DNA of 64,000 nucleotides from Lachnospiraceae bacterium (GTDB lineage Bacteria > Bacillota > Clostridia > Lachnospirales > Lachnospiraceae). The DNA is taken from assembly GCA_009774175.1 (NCBI GenBank), contig VSNG01000004.1, positions 2,690 to 66,689 on the forward strand. Reading direction: 5' to 3'. Below are positions 7,590 through 15,916 of the stretch, piece by piece. Numbering within the stretch: position 1 is the stretch's first letter; every line of letters starts with the position of its first letter. Below the pieces are notes generated by a model that ran no database searches, had not been told where the DNA came from, and worked only from the letters and a program-made list of their open reading frames with translations. A program made the translations under genes and the position numbers.

Positions 7590-9992
7590 ATGAAAAAGAC
7601 TGTCCGCGTAGCTCATAGGGCGAGTAACTACATAACATCGCTTATATTGGCTGTTGTAATTGCCGTATGCGTTGGAGCTTTTCTCTATGAATTCGGACTT
7701 TATCTGCACGGGGACGATATATATGCCCAGTTATATAAGCTGGATGCGGTAGCGGCATCCATGCGGGAGGGCGCTCTGGTTCCGCTTTATGCGAAGGATT
7801 GGTATAACGGATATGAAATTTTTCGGTATACTCCGCCTACCGCTTATCTTTTTATCATAATGATTTCCGGCGTCTTTGATGTGGATTATCATATCAGTAT
7901 TTGTATTTTTTACGGTATCATGGCGTTTATTTCCATGAGTGGATTTTTGCTGATAGGCGTAAAGCAGAGAAAAGTAGTGGCAGCCTTTTTTGCCGGAATT
8001 GCGTTTCTGTTGCTGCCATCCACATTTACAGCGGTTATTCTGGAAGGCAGTCTGGATGTTGTGATGGGACTTGCGCTGATACCGCTGATTCTCTATTTTC
8101 TGCACGGCTTTATTACATGGAAGAACAGGCTGGCGATTTTACCGTTTTCGATTTTAATGTGCCTATTGGTGTTATCCCATTATATTCTGGCAATTGCTTT
8201 CGGCGCGGTACTGGTAATTTACCTTATTTTCCATGCATTTGCCATAAAAGAATGGAAATTTGCGGCCGCGGCAATCGGCAATATGCTGATGCTGTATGTG
8301 GTGATGGGATATTTTCTCTATCCCGCTTTGTCGGGCGGGCTGTTGACCAGGGTGCATTCCGCACAGTGGGATGTGGAGTTCTCACTTGGCATTCCGATTC
8401 TGGTCATTGCCATACTGGGGCTTGTTACAACGGACAGGAAGCGGTTTGCCGGATTTTTTCTGACAATTGTTTTTGCGGTATTGTCCTTTTCGGTTATGGA
8501 GCCTGTCAGGAAATTGATTGCTTCGCCGACGCTGCAAAAAAGCTATTGGTATTTGATCTGTGTATCGGCGATTCTTTTGATTACTTTGTTGTCTTGGGAG
8601 CGTCTGAGGATAATTTTTCTGCTGGCGGCTCTGTGCGTGATGGTAGGAGAAGGAGTCCCGTTAATGTTATCCATACAGGAGGGGGATCATGCCCTGCAGG
8701 AAAGCGAGGCGCTGATTGACGATTATTTATTGACGGAGGCGGCGGCCTGGACGGATAATCGGATAGCTCTTATGGATATGGCGACGCTGGGGGCTTTTCC
8801 CCATTGGTATTTTGCTCGTCAGGGCGTGGATTCCATGTTTGGCTGGGACTATGAGAATGCGCTGACCGTGCGGAATCAGATGTCACTGAACGAGGCGTTT
8901 TTTGACGGCTTTTATGATTATATGTTTGACAGACTGCTGCTGTATGGTAACGATACGGCTGTCGTTTTGAAATCACTTCTGGAAGAGGGGGCATACGGCA
9001 CCCTGACTGCCGCGGCCGCCCGAAACGGCTATGAGGCGGTGGCGGAAAACGAGAATGTGATTGTATTTAAGCAAACAGCGGTAAACAGCGCCTATGGCGT
9101 GGTTACGCATTATGAGAATCTGGCGATTGGAGATAACGCTTATTATATCGGCTATATTTATCCGTCCTTCGGATATGGAGCCAGCGCGTGTATAGAAGAT
9201 TATACGATTGAAGAATTATCCCAGTACCATAAATTATACTTGTCTGGCTTTACTTACCGCGAAAAGGAAAAAGCGGAGAACATGCTAAAGGAATTGTCCG
9301 CAAAAGGTACGGAAATATTTATAGACATGCAGCACATTCCGATAAACGCCATTACGGGTAAAAATGAGTTTATGGGCGTTTATGCGCAGTTTGTGCAGTT
9401 TATTGAGGATTTTCCTGTTTTGGAAAACGACAATGGAAATCAGTTCAAACTGGATTTTCAGGCAGGCAGATACGCTGTCTGGGATACGGTTTATGTTTCC
9501 GGATGTGAGGATGTCATTAAAGAAACGGCTTATGAGGATAAGAGCCACTTGATATATTGGGGACAGAATCACGAGCCGAATGTAAATTTTATGGGATTTA
9601 ACCTGATTTACTATTATCTGACGACGCACAATCAGGACTTGAAGAGATTCCTTGACGAAGAGCTGGGCCTCTCATCGGAAGAGCTGCCGCAGCCTGTTAT
9701 CGTTCCGATGCAGGTTGAGAGGGAGTCAGACCGGATTACCGTGCACACACAGAAAGACCGGGTGAACTGTAATATTGCCGGTGTGGATACGCTGGAGACT
9801 GACAGGATTGTTACAATGCAGGAGAATATGCTTGTTGTCAATGAGGGAGATACAACACTAAGGATCGCTCATACGGGACGCACGGAAGGAATGTTTCTCA
9901 GTATAATTGGCATCGTTATACTGGGGATTATATGGATTTCCATTTATGTCCTGCTGGAAAATAATGAAACTGTAGGGAAAGAGGAAACGTAA
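7590..9992 (+). CDS. large polytopic membrane protein of the 6-pyruvoyl-tetrahydropterin-synthase-related membrane type
   Basis: The 800-residue protein has about 11-12 predicted membrane segments in its first ~370 residues. A large extracytoplasmic domain of about 430 residues and one further helix near the C-terminus (FLSIIGIVILGIIWISIYVLL) follow. The topology resembles membrane glycosyltransferases of the GT-C type, with an acidic first loop (LYLHGDDIYAQL). It also resembles the Pfam membrane family named for its association with PTPS-like proteins; both assignments are from memory. The neighbourhood (two PTPS-like proteins, exosortase, GT2) supports a role in building or exporting a surface glycan. 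A 15-base gap separates it from the next gene, so they form one operon. The catalytic function is unproven. Confidence 0.6.
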   Translation: MKKTVRVAHRASNYITSLILAVVIAVCVGAFLYEFGLYLHGDDIYAQLYKLDAVAASMREGALVPLYAKDWYNGYEIFRYTPPTAYLFIIMISGVFDVDYHISICIFYGIMAFISMSGFLLIGVKQRKVVAAFFAGIAFLLLPSTFTAVILEGSLDVVMGLALIPLILYFLHGFITWKNRLAILPFSILMCLLVLSHYILAIAFGAVLVIYLIFHAFAIKEWKFAAAAIGNMLMLYVVMGYFLYPALSGGLLTRVHSAQWDVEFSLGIPILVIAILGLVTTDRKRFAGFFLTIVFAVLSFSVMEPVRKLIASPTLQKSYWYLICVSAILLITLLSWERLRIIFLLAALCVMVGEGVPLMLSIQEGDHALQESEALIDDYLLTEAAAWTDNRIALMDMATLGAFPHWYFARQGVDSMFGWDYENALTVRNQMSLNEAFFDGFYDYMFDRLLLYGNDTAVVLKSLLEEGAYGTLTAAAARNGYEAVAENENVIVFKQTAVNSAYGVVTHYENLAIGDNAYYIGYIYPSFGYGASACIEDYTIEELSQYHKLYLSGFTYREKEKAENMLKELSAKGTEIFIDMQHIPINAITGKNEFMGVYAQFVQFIEDFPVLENDNGNQFKLDFQAGRYAVWDTVYVSGCEDVIKETAYEDKSHLIYWGQNHEPNVNFMGFNLIYYYLTTHNQDLKRFLDEELGLSSEELPQPVIVPMQVERESDRITVHTQKDRVNCNIAGVDTLETDRIVTMQENMLVVNEGDTTLRIAHTGRTEGMFLSIIGIVILGIIWISIYVLLENNETVGKEET

Positions 9993-10007
9993 AAGGAGGA
10001 AAAGGAA

Positions 10008-11510
10008 ATGAGAAGGCAAACAAAGAAGTTGTTGCTTACTTTGTTACTGTCAGCTGCATTAGTCAGCACGAACATGCAGTTTGTATCTGCGCAGGAGGAA
10101 ACTTTGTCGGATGGTGAAGAAACGTCGGACAGCAAATCTTCTGATGAGTCCTCTTCTCAGGATGCCGGGGAAGCGGAAAGTGACAGTGATACAAGTCAGG
10201 CGGAGAGTACAGGTTCGACGGAGCAGACGGAAAGCACGGCTCCTGCGGAGAATACGAATCAGACGGAAAGTTCGGCTCCTGCGGAGAATACGAATCAGAC
10301 GGAAGGTTCGGCTCCTGCAGAAAATACAGCGCCGACAGATACGAATACCGGTAATACAGACGGCGGGAATACGCAGACGCCTGTAACGGATACGGACAAT
10401 GCGGCTGATGGGAACGAAGCCGGTTCGGGGACAGAACAGGAAGGCGGTACAGGGCAGGATGCCGAGAATCCCGATACCCTTACGGGAGAAGAAGGCGCAG
10501 CGGATGATACCGCGGCGGCGGATCCGACGGAGAACGGACAGCCGGAGCAGATATTTGTGAATAAAAACGGTGAAGAGGTAAAACCCTCCGATCTGGTGGG
10601 CGTGGATTATAATACGATTGCGGAAAGCTATGACGGCGAAACCAACGCGGTAAAACAGTATGTTGTGTCCGATCAGGTTCCGGCAGGCACGATCATCAGC
10701 AGCTATGTGGATGAGAACGGAAATCTGGTGATGCAGATCAGCCAGGGTGCACCGGCAAGTACGGTGGAAGAGCCCGAAGAGGATAAGACGTTGCTGGAAG
10801 AGGTTGCGGAGGCTGTCGAATATGCATTGGGTTCGACGAGTGGCAGCAGCAGCTCCGCGCCGCCGGTAGACGGCAGTTTCAGCGGCTGGGATGACGTTCC
10901 CGCGTCTTATGAATTTAACTGGAATAAGCCGGACGCATGGGTAGACGGCACACATTATACGGATACGAACAGTACTGATGTACGGCACGAGATGAAGCTG
11001 TACAGCGATGGTGAAAACGTATATCTGCGCGTCGTTTATGCAAGAGAGTTCTGTAATGGGCAGGTTGCCAACGGTAATGATTTCCAGTTTTGGATTGATA
11101 AAAACCAGATGGCGGCATATCAGGTAGAATGGCCTGATGGCACGTCGCTTTCCAACAGCAACGCCGCACCGGGTATCTATCAGGTGGATGTGAGACACCG
11201 CGACAGCTCCTGGTCTTATGTGCTGACAGACGGCGCGGTTGCCTACTACCGCGTTAACGACGGTAATTTAAACAATGAACTGGAACTGCGGATTCCGCTT
11301 TCCGAGTTTGTAAAACAGAATCCGAATATCAATCTGGACAATTACAGCATGATCTCGTTCTTTACGCCGAACCTGATGCAGGATCATATATCAACGGCAG
11401 GTTCGCCTACGGGTGCAGAACCTTTTGCAGCGGCAGCCTTTTTGTTTGTACCGACCAGCTACATATGGTTGAAGAAGAAAGGTGAAAAGGAGGATATGGC
11501 ATTTGCATGA
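10008..11510 (+). CDS. secreted low-complexity protein with PASTA-like and beta-sandwich domains; candidate XrtG target
   Basis: A signal peptide (KLLLTLLLSAALVSTNMQFVSA, residues ~7-28) is followed by about 150 residues rich in Ser, Thr, Glu, Gly and Asn, including three 12-residue repeats. A PASTA-like segment (DLVGVDYNTIAESYDG to LVMQISQG, ~residues 195-250) comes next. A beta-sandwich beginning VDGSFSGWDDVPASYEF then fills residues ~287-470. The C-terminus has a Pro/Gly/Ala stretch (SPTGAEPF), a short hydrophobic run (AAAAFLFVPTSYIWL) and KKKGEK, which is the three-part plan of an exosortase or sortase sorting tail, although no LPxTG is present. It lies immediately before the PTPS-like gene and exosortase. 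Being the substrate of XrtG is an inference. AAAGGAGG precedes the ATG. Confidence 0.7.
   Translation: MRRQTKKLLLTLLLSAALVSTNMQFVSAQEETLSDGEETSDSKSSDESSSQDAGEAESDSDTSQAESTGSTEQTESTAPAENTNQTESSAPAENTNQTEGSAPAENTAPTDTNTGNTDGGNTQTPVTDTDNAADGNEAGSGTEQEGGTGQDAENPDTLTGEEGAADDTAAADPTENGQPEQIFVNKNGEEVKPSDLVGVDYNTIAESYDGETNAVKQYVVSDQVPAGTIISSYVDENGNLVMQISQGAPASTVEEPEEDKTLLEEVAEAVEYALGSTSGSSSSAPPVDGSFSGWDDVPASYEFNWNKPDAWVDGTHYTDTNSTDVRHEMKLYSDGENVYLRVVYAREFCNGQVANGNDFQFWIDKNQMAAYQVEWPDGTSLSNSNAAPGIYQVDVRHRDSSWSYVLTDGAVAYYRVNDGNLNNELELRIPLSEFVKQNPNINLDNYSMISFFTPNLMQDHISTAGSPTGAEPFAAAAFLFVPTSYIWLKKKGEKEDMAFA
10227..10334 (+). repeat. three tandem 36-bp repeats within a secreted-protein gene
   Basis: Units 10227-10262, 10263-10298 and 10299-10334 encode TESTAPAENTNQ and two variants. 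They form a Thr/Ser/Glu-rich stalk. The third unit has diverged at its end. Confidence 0.85.
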
Positions 11511-11977
11511 GGGAAAGGCATGAAGCGTATTTATACCATATAACTTTTAATGCGATGCATAATCTGATGCCGGATGATCCAAGAAAAATGCATGCCCACA
11601 CATTTTGTGTGGGCATCTATGTCATAGAGGAGCAGGAAGACCATCCATTTTTCCTGAATAGCGAGAATATTTTGCAACGGTATTTTAACCGTTACCGGGG
11701 AATCCGGCTAAACGAGCTTTCTCCTTTTACGGAGACCGTGCCGACGCTGGAAAATATGGGCGAGGTCTTTTATTGGGATCTGAAATCAATTTTCAAAAAA
11801 AACGGAATGAACCTTCTTCTTCTGGAAATGGGTGACAGTCCGATTTCCTCATATTGTATCGGGGAACGGCCGATGATTGGGAATGTTTACAGTCTGGCGC
11901 TGGAAAAGTCCGTGGATGAATATTGCGAGAGGGTTCGGCAGAGATATGCGAAGCAACAGCAGTGGAGGATGGAATAG
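11507..11977 (+). CDS. 6-pyruvoyl tetrahydropterin synthase-related protein 1 (exosortase-associated)
   Basis: The protein has a T-fold PTPS-like layout. The zinc-type histidines are visible in YHITFNAMHNL and MHAHTF, the second being the variant of the usual HGH motif. The Thr-Val-Pro-Thr-x-Glu-Asn signature (ETVPTLENMGEVFYWDL) and a terminal Glu strand (LLLLEMGDSPISSY) are also present. True PTPS/QueD enzymes act on dihydroneopterin triphosphate. Here the context (exosortase, GT2, no folate or queuosine genes) argues for another role in the XrtG system. The ATG overlaps the stop of the upstream gene (ATGA), with the AAAAGGAGG at 11485-11493 shared, so the genes are translationally coupled. 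The next gene follows directly. Confidence 0.75.
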   Translation: MRERHEAYLYHITFNAMHNLMPDDPRKMHAHTFCVGIYVIEEQEDHPFFLNSENILQRYFNRYRGIRLNELSPFTETVPTLENMGEVFYWDLKSIFKKNGMNLLLLEMGDSPISSYCIGERPMIGNVYSLALEKSVDEYCERVRQRYAKQQQWRME

Positions 11978-12586
11978 ATGATTAAATTTGCCATATTGTA
12001 TATTGTGCTGCTTGCTGTCTGGATTTACATTCTGACGGTCTTTAAAAGAAGAAAGCTTGAATTTTTCTATTTTCTGACAGGCAGTATCGGAACGTTTTTG
12101 TTTTCTTTTTTCCTGCTCCGCAATGTCCTGACTAAAATTTTAACCACGCTGACATGCTTTTTGACGGGACTTCTTGGTAACGCTTTGGGAATCTTTAAGG
12201 CATACACATCGCATTCCATTCTTTTTGTGGAAAACGCGGACGGTCCTATTTCCCTTTATGTGGATTTTGAGTGCGGCGGCGTGATTGAAATTCTGGTATT
12301 TATTTCTCTGGTGTGGTTCTTTGCCGTGTATTCTGTAAAGGAAAAATTTGCGTTATCGGCTGTGGGTGTTTTGTGGATTATGGCAGCCAATATTATCAGA
12401 CTTTTTTCCATCTGCCTGATTATTAACTGGTTTGGCAATGAATCTTATTATGTTGCGCATACCATTGTAGGAAGACTGCTTTTCTATGCGCTTTCCATTA
12501 TTTTGTATTTCTATGTTTTCACAAGAGCACAGATACGAAAACAACGAGTAGGAGAGTTTGGATATGATAGCGAGGTTAGCAAATGA
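11978..12586 (+). CDS. xrtG: exosortase family protein, Gram-positive XrtG type
   Basis: Exosortases are polytopic membrane transpeptidase-like enzymes thought to cleave C-terminal sorting signals of exported proteins. This 202-residue protein has about six membrane helices. It keeps the expected Cys-Arg-His set on the outer face: Cys99 in DFECGGVIE, Arg141 in ANIIRLFSI and His161 in VAHTIVGRL. The immediate neighbours (PTPS-like proteins and a GT2 glycosyltransferase) are the gene partners I recall for XrtG of Firmicutes. The start is adjacent to the preceding stop, and the end overlaps the glycosyltransferase by 23 bases, indicating a tight operon. The assignment rests on the catalytic motif spacing plus context and was not checked by search. 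Confidence 0.85.
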   Translation: MIKFAILYIVLLAVWIYILTVFKRRKLEFFYFLTGSIGTFLFSFFLLRNVLTKILTTLTCFLTGLLGNALGIFKAYTSHSILFVENADGPISLYVDFECGGVIEILVFISLVWFFAVYSVKEKFALSAVGVLWIMAANIIRLFSICLIINWFGNESYYVAHTIVGRLLFYALSIILYFYVFTRAQIRKQRVGEFGYDSEVSK

Positions 12587-13979
12587 GATTTTCTTCTGGG
12601 CTGCATGGATTATCATTCCTCTTATCATAGAGATCATTCCGGCGGTAGGCAATTTCTTTATTTTATTGTTTAAACGTGTCAGGTTGGCCAAAGATATTAA
12701 GCTGGATTATTTGCCAAATATCACGTTGATGATACCGGTCTATAATTCCGGTCAGACTTTATACCGCTGTATTGAATCTGTCGATCATTCCACTTATCCG
12801 AACCATCTGATTGAAATCATGCTTGTGGATAACGGATCGAAGGATGACAGTTTTGAGATTTTCCAGAAGGCGCAGATTGCGTTCCCGGAGCTTGCCATGT
12901 GGTGGATGCATTCCAAGCAGGGGAAATCGAAAGCGCTTAACAAAGCGATTTTCAACAGCAACGGTAAATACATTATCAATATTGACAGCGACGGCGTGTT
13001 GGACGAGAATGCCCTGATGAATATTGTCCGGCAGTTTGAAACATATCCCGACATAGACTGTATGACGGGCGTAATCTTGATTGAGCCCGCTCTGATTGAA
13101 GAAACCAGGGGATTCTTCTTAAAGCAGTTTAGAAAGCTGGAATTTATGGAGTATGCGCAGGCCTTCCTTGCCGGCAGAAATTTTGAATCGCAGTTTAACA
13201 GTATTTATACGTTGTCGGGCGCTTTTTCTTCCTTCCGCAAATCGGTATTGATGAAAACGTTCCTGTATAATACGAATACAATCTGTGAGGACACGCACCT
13301 GACGTTCCAGATTCGGGCAATTTTGAAGAAAAAGGTACATTTGTGCAATGACGCCATTTTCATGGTGGATCCGATTGAAAGCGTCAATAAGTTTTATACG
13401 CAGCGGCAGAGATGGCAGATCGGTGAACTGGAAGTTTCGCATATGTTCCTGAAAAATCAGCTGCACAATCCGATCAGGGGGTATTTCAGCGATTTTGTCA
13501 TCCGCCTGTTGATGACGGACCATACTTTTGCTTTTCCGAGGATGATCTGGTATTTTGTGCTGATTGCGCTGGGCTGCATAAATTATAATTTCCATAATGT
13601 TATGGTAGCCTGTGTGCTTATTTACGCGCTTTACGTATTCAGCTCATTTTTATATTATCTGAATATTATTTCGTTTTTAAGGGGATATCCTTCGCTGCGC
13701 CGGTATTATGCGAGAAAGCTGCTGTATCTGTTTGCGCTGCCGATATTTAATCTTTTTGCCTTCTTTGTCAGGTTTGCGGGAATTATTAATTCCATTAAGC
13801 GAAAGAGCAGCTGGAAGACGCTGACATTTACGGAAGAGCGAAAAATGGTCAACGAGACGGTAAAGCATGACTTTTTCTTTATCTTCCACATACGGGCGTT
13901 ACTGCTCAAAATACTGGAAAAGCCGGTAAAATTACCAAAAAAGAGGAGAGCTCATGGGAAACGCGTACAGACAATATAA
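12564..13979 (+). CDS. exosortase-associated processive glycosyltransferase, family 2
   Basis: This GT2 membrane enzyme probably polymerises a sugar at the cytosolic face and may pass it through its own helices. After an N-terminal helix, the GT-A domain shows IPVYNSG, the Asp of MLVDNGSKDDS and DSDG (the DxD metal site). CEDTHL (catalytic-base type ED) and QRQRWQIGE, the Q/RxxRW motif of cellulose-synthase-like enzymes, follow. Several C-terminal helices and a basic tail complete the protein. I use the ATG at 12564, behind TAGGAGA. A TTG at 12558 is possible. It overlaps xrtG at its start and the second PTPS-like gene at its end. The polymer made is unknown. Confidence 0.85.
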   Translation: MIARLANEIFFWAAWIIIPLIIEIIPAVGNFFILLFKRVRLAKDIKLDYLPNITLMIPVYNSGQTLYRCIESVDHSTYPNHLIEIMLVDNGSKDDSFEIFQKAQIAFPELAMWWMHSKQGKSKALNKAIFNSNGKYIINIDSDGVLDENALMNIVRQFETYPDIDCMTGVILIEPALIEETRGFFLKQFRKLEFMEYAQAFLAGRNFESQFNSIYTLSGAFSSFRKSVLMKTFLYNTNTICEDTHLTFQIRAILKKKVHLCNDAIFMVDPIESVNKFYTQRQRWQIGELEVSHMFLKNQLHNPIRGYFSDFVIRLLMTDHTFAFPRMIWYFVLIALGCINYNFHNVMVACVLIYALYVFSSFLYYLNIISFLRGYPSLRRYYARKLLYLFALPIFNLFAFFVRFAGIINSIKRKSSWKTLTFTEERKMVNETVKHDFFFIFHIRALLLKILEKPVKLPKKRRAHGKRVQTI

Positions 13980-14409
13980 GTTTAAATTTTATCTGAATAT
14001 GAACCATTATATTATTATTGATGACAAACCAGGAGAGGTGCATCCGCACACCTGGGAAATTATTATCAGCGTGATTGCAACACAGGATGATATGACCCCG
14101 TTTGCCAGTATTGAGCGTAAAATGGAAGAAATTATGGATCAGTATCAGGACAAGCTTTTAAACAGCTGTCCGCCCTTTGATAAGACAGTGCCTACGGTGG
14201 AGAACGCCGCCAAGTATTTTTTCAGGCTCATTCAGGATAACATTATTAAAATCGGATGGATCTTAATCATGCTTGAGGTGAGCGAAACGCCGACTCGTTC
14301 CTATATTATTAATGCCCTTTTTGACGAAGACGAAATTTGGGATGAGTGGTATGAAAATATTACGAGAAAAAATATGGGCCTTTACGGGGATGGCAGAAAA
14401 ATGAGTTGA
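13954..14409 (+). CDS. 6-pyruvoyl tetrahydropterin synthase-related protein 2 (exosortase-associated)
   Basis: This is the second PTPS-like protein of the locus, 151 residues long. Histidines that could bind zinc are in LNMNHYI and VHPHTWEI. The signature KTVPTVENAAKYFF and the strand ILIMLEVSETPTRSYI match the corresponding regions of the 11507 protein, so the two are distant paralogues or partners of one complex. It overlaps the 3' end of the glycosyltransferase gene by 26 bases, with AAGAGGAGAG ahead of the ATG at 13954. It is the last gene before the terminator at 14471. A pterin-synthesis role is unlikely because no pathway partners are present. Confidence 0.75.
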   Translation: MGNAYRQYKFKFYLNMNHYIIIDDKPGEVHPHTWEIIISVIATQDDMTPFASIERKMEEIMDQYQDKLLNSCPPFDKTVPTVENAAKYFFRLIQDNIIKIGWILIMLEVSETPTRSYIINALFDEDEIWDEWYENITRKNMGLYGDGRKMS

Positions 14410-14470
14410 AAAATCATGGATGCAGATGCATAAAAAACTTGCCAACAGGGTGACAGTGTGGTAAGATATA

Positions 14471-14502
14471 ACTCGGTTATGATTTGCCGTAACCGAGTTT
14501 TT
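14471..14502 (+). terminator. rho-independent terminator of the XrtG operon
   Basis: A perfect 9-bp stem, ACTCGGTTA with TAACCGAGT, and a 10-base loop are followed by a short T run. It lies 62 bases after the last locus gene and just ahead of the tRNA. Confidence 0.75.
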
Positions 14503-14506
14503 ATAA

Positions 14507-14589
14507 GCTGGTGTGTCGGAATGGCAGACGAGGCAGACTCAAAATCTGTTGTGGGCAACCACGTGTGGGTTCAAGTCCCACCACCAGCA
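14507..14589 (+). tRNA. tRNA-Leu, anticodon CAA
   Basis: The acceptor stem GCTGGTG pairs with CACCAGC (14582-14588), discriminator A. The T arm is GTGGG-TTCAAGT-CCCAC. The anticodon stem GCAGA/TCTGT encloses the loop CTCAAAA, giving anticodon CAA. A variable arm of class II size fits leucine. CCA is not encoded. Confidence 0.93.
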
Positions 14590-14655
14590 TGTCAATAGCC
14601 ATTTCACAGTCCTTATTTTGTCAATATATTGTATATATGCTGTATACAGACATTT

Positions 14656-14700
14656 AAAAAGGCAGCTGCCCTCTTTTTGCGAGGTGCAGCCGCCTTTTTT
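14656..14700 (+). terminator. rho-independent terminator after tRNA-Leu
   Basis: AAAAAGGC/GCCTTTTTT flanks an inner CTGC/GCAG helix, and the hairpin ends in six T. The A-rich left arm could also serve the opposite strand. Confidence 0.75.
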
Positions 14701-15034
14701 GCCATTTTTCAGTTAAACATGGATGTACCGGATATCACTTTTCTGTAAATCTTAAATCCGAGCGTGCCAAAGAGGCACAAAAAAGATAATATTTTAATCT
14801 CCTTTTTCCCCCAAAACTCCAATAAAACCGCACAGCAAAAAAATCGTTGGGTGAAAAGGAGCGGACAGATTTTCCCTGTAATCTCCGACATGGAGAATGC
14901 GCCGGAGATTACGCTCCAGAAGAGCAGGGCCGGCATGTAAATAAGACATACCGTTCTTTTGCAGAATTTTCACTTCATTTTTTTGTGTATGTTTTATTTA
15001 TCCTGTGGAATCGGGACTACTATAGCAGAGTTTT
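14701..15034. other. 334-base gap, possible small hydrophobic ORF only
   Basis: I see no convincing gene here. On the minus strand an ATG at 14936 opens a 75-codon frame down to 14709 with a hydrophobic start (MPALLFWSVISGAFSMSE). It has no clear ribosome binding site and no family I know. It could be a small membrane protein or a remnant. Confidence 0.3.
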
Positions 15035-15916
15035 TTACGGGAGGATATGGGTATTATTACGATAGCTTTTTTCAATCATTTCCCGGGCTTTTTCCCAGCT
15101 CTGCGATGTATTGCCAGTGTAAAAACAGTTATATATGTCCGCCGCTGCTTTAGGGAGCATTCCCTCACGGGAGGCCCGGTATTTTAGCAAAATGGATTTG
15201 ATGCACAAATGAATATAGGGATAGGAGGCGTGCAGGTTAAAAGCGGAGGTAAATGCATTGCTGATTTCACTCCGTCTAATGTGTTTCACGGGGCGGCCGG
15301 AAAGCCGGGCGAGCGCATGGTCTGTGCATCTGATCATGTGGCGCATTAAGATTCTTTCATCGAGGCTGTGCATTCTGACCGCGTGATTAAAATGAGCGCG
15401 GCTTCCCATGTGGCTTTCGGGGTCTGTCCGAATTTCGCGCAGGATAAGGGTCGGATATAATAATTCAGCGACAAATGGTTTTGGGTTTTCAAACCAGTTT
15501 GCTTTCCGGCGGATATGCCCCACGTTTCGCATACTTGTGATGTCCAGCCAGGCATAGGATTTTCCCATATAATTGAGAACGATATCCGGGCGGGTTCCGC
15601 AATTGGGCTGCTGCAATATGATCCGTACGCTAGGAAACGGGGGCAGCGCTCCAATCTGGATATTGACAAGATCCTCTACAGCGGAGCCGTAATAAGTATG
15701 CAGGAAATCAGGGATGCCATTTTTCGGTTCTGTCATAAAGTGCATGGCGCTGCGGTACCATAATCCCTGCTTTGGGCGGTTCTGATCCAGATTGGAAAGA
15801 CTCAGCGCATGTTGGGCAGACGATATGACGAGCGCGTTAATTTGCAGTATACATTGACAGACGGCATGGTTTGGGTCACCGATAATATCATCCGTGTCAC
15901 GATAAGTGTAGATCAT
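15035..15916 (-). CDS. unknown protein with nuclease-like (PD-(D/E)xK-type) core, last gene of DUF2589 operon
   Basis: I do not recognise the full-length family (293 residues). The central part reads GTRPDIVLNYMGKSYAWLD, then ITS and, nine residues on, GHIRRKANW. It carries Asp111, Asp125, His134 and Lys138, preceded by a helix with Glu81. This resembles the core of restriction-endonuclease-fold proteins and of some polymorphic toxins in which the lysine has moved to the next helix. The C-terminal half is helical with many Arg and His residues. There is no signal peptide. Its start overlaps the stop of the upstream DUF2589 gene by four bases (ATGA), so it is the fourth gene of a co-translated operon. 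The nuclease reading is an inference from motif spacing only. Confidence 0.5.
   Translation of the reverse strand: MIYTYRDTDDIIGDPNHAVCQCILQINALVISSAQHALSLSNLDQNRPKQGLWYRSAMHFMTEPKNGIPDFLHTYYGSAVEDLVNIQIGALPPFPSVRIILQQPNCGTRPDIVLNYMGKSYAWLDITSMRNVGHIRRKANWFENPKPFVAELLYPTLILREIRTDPESHMGSRAHFNHAVRMHSLDERILMRHMIRCTDHALARLSGRPVKHIRRSEISNAFTSAFNLHASYPYIHLCIKSILLKYRASREGMLPKAAADIYNCFYTGNTSQSWEKAREMIEKSYRNNTHILP

Noticed and set aside
7901..8719. 272-codon plus-strand frame within the membrane-protein gene
   Set aside because: Cys/Gly-rich out-of-frame reading without a start signal. The main frame has regular membrane helices.
10059..11198. 379-codon Arg/Ile-rich minus-strand frame
   Set aside because: Antisense to the secreted protein. 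Its repeats only mirror the 36-bp repeats.
11507..14409. PTPS-like genes as queuosine or folate pathway enzymes
   Set aside because: No queC, queE, queF or folate genes are adjacent, and both genes are locked in the exosortase operon.
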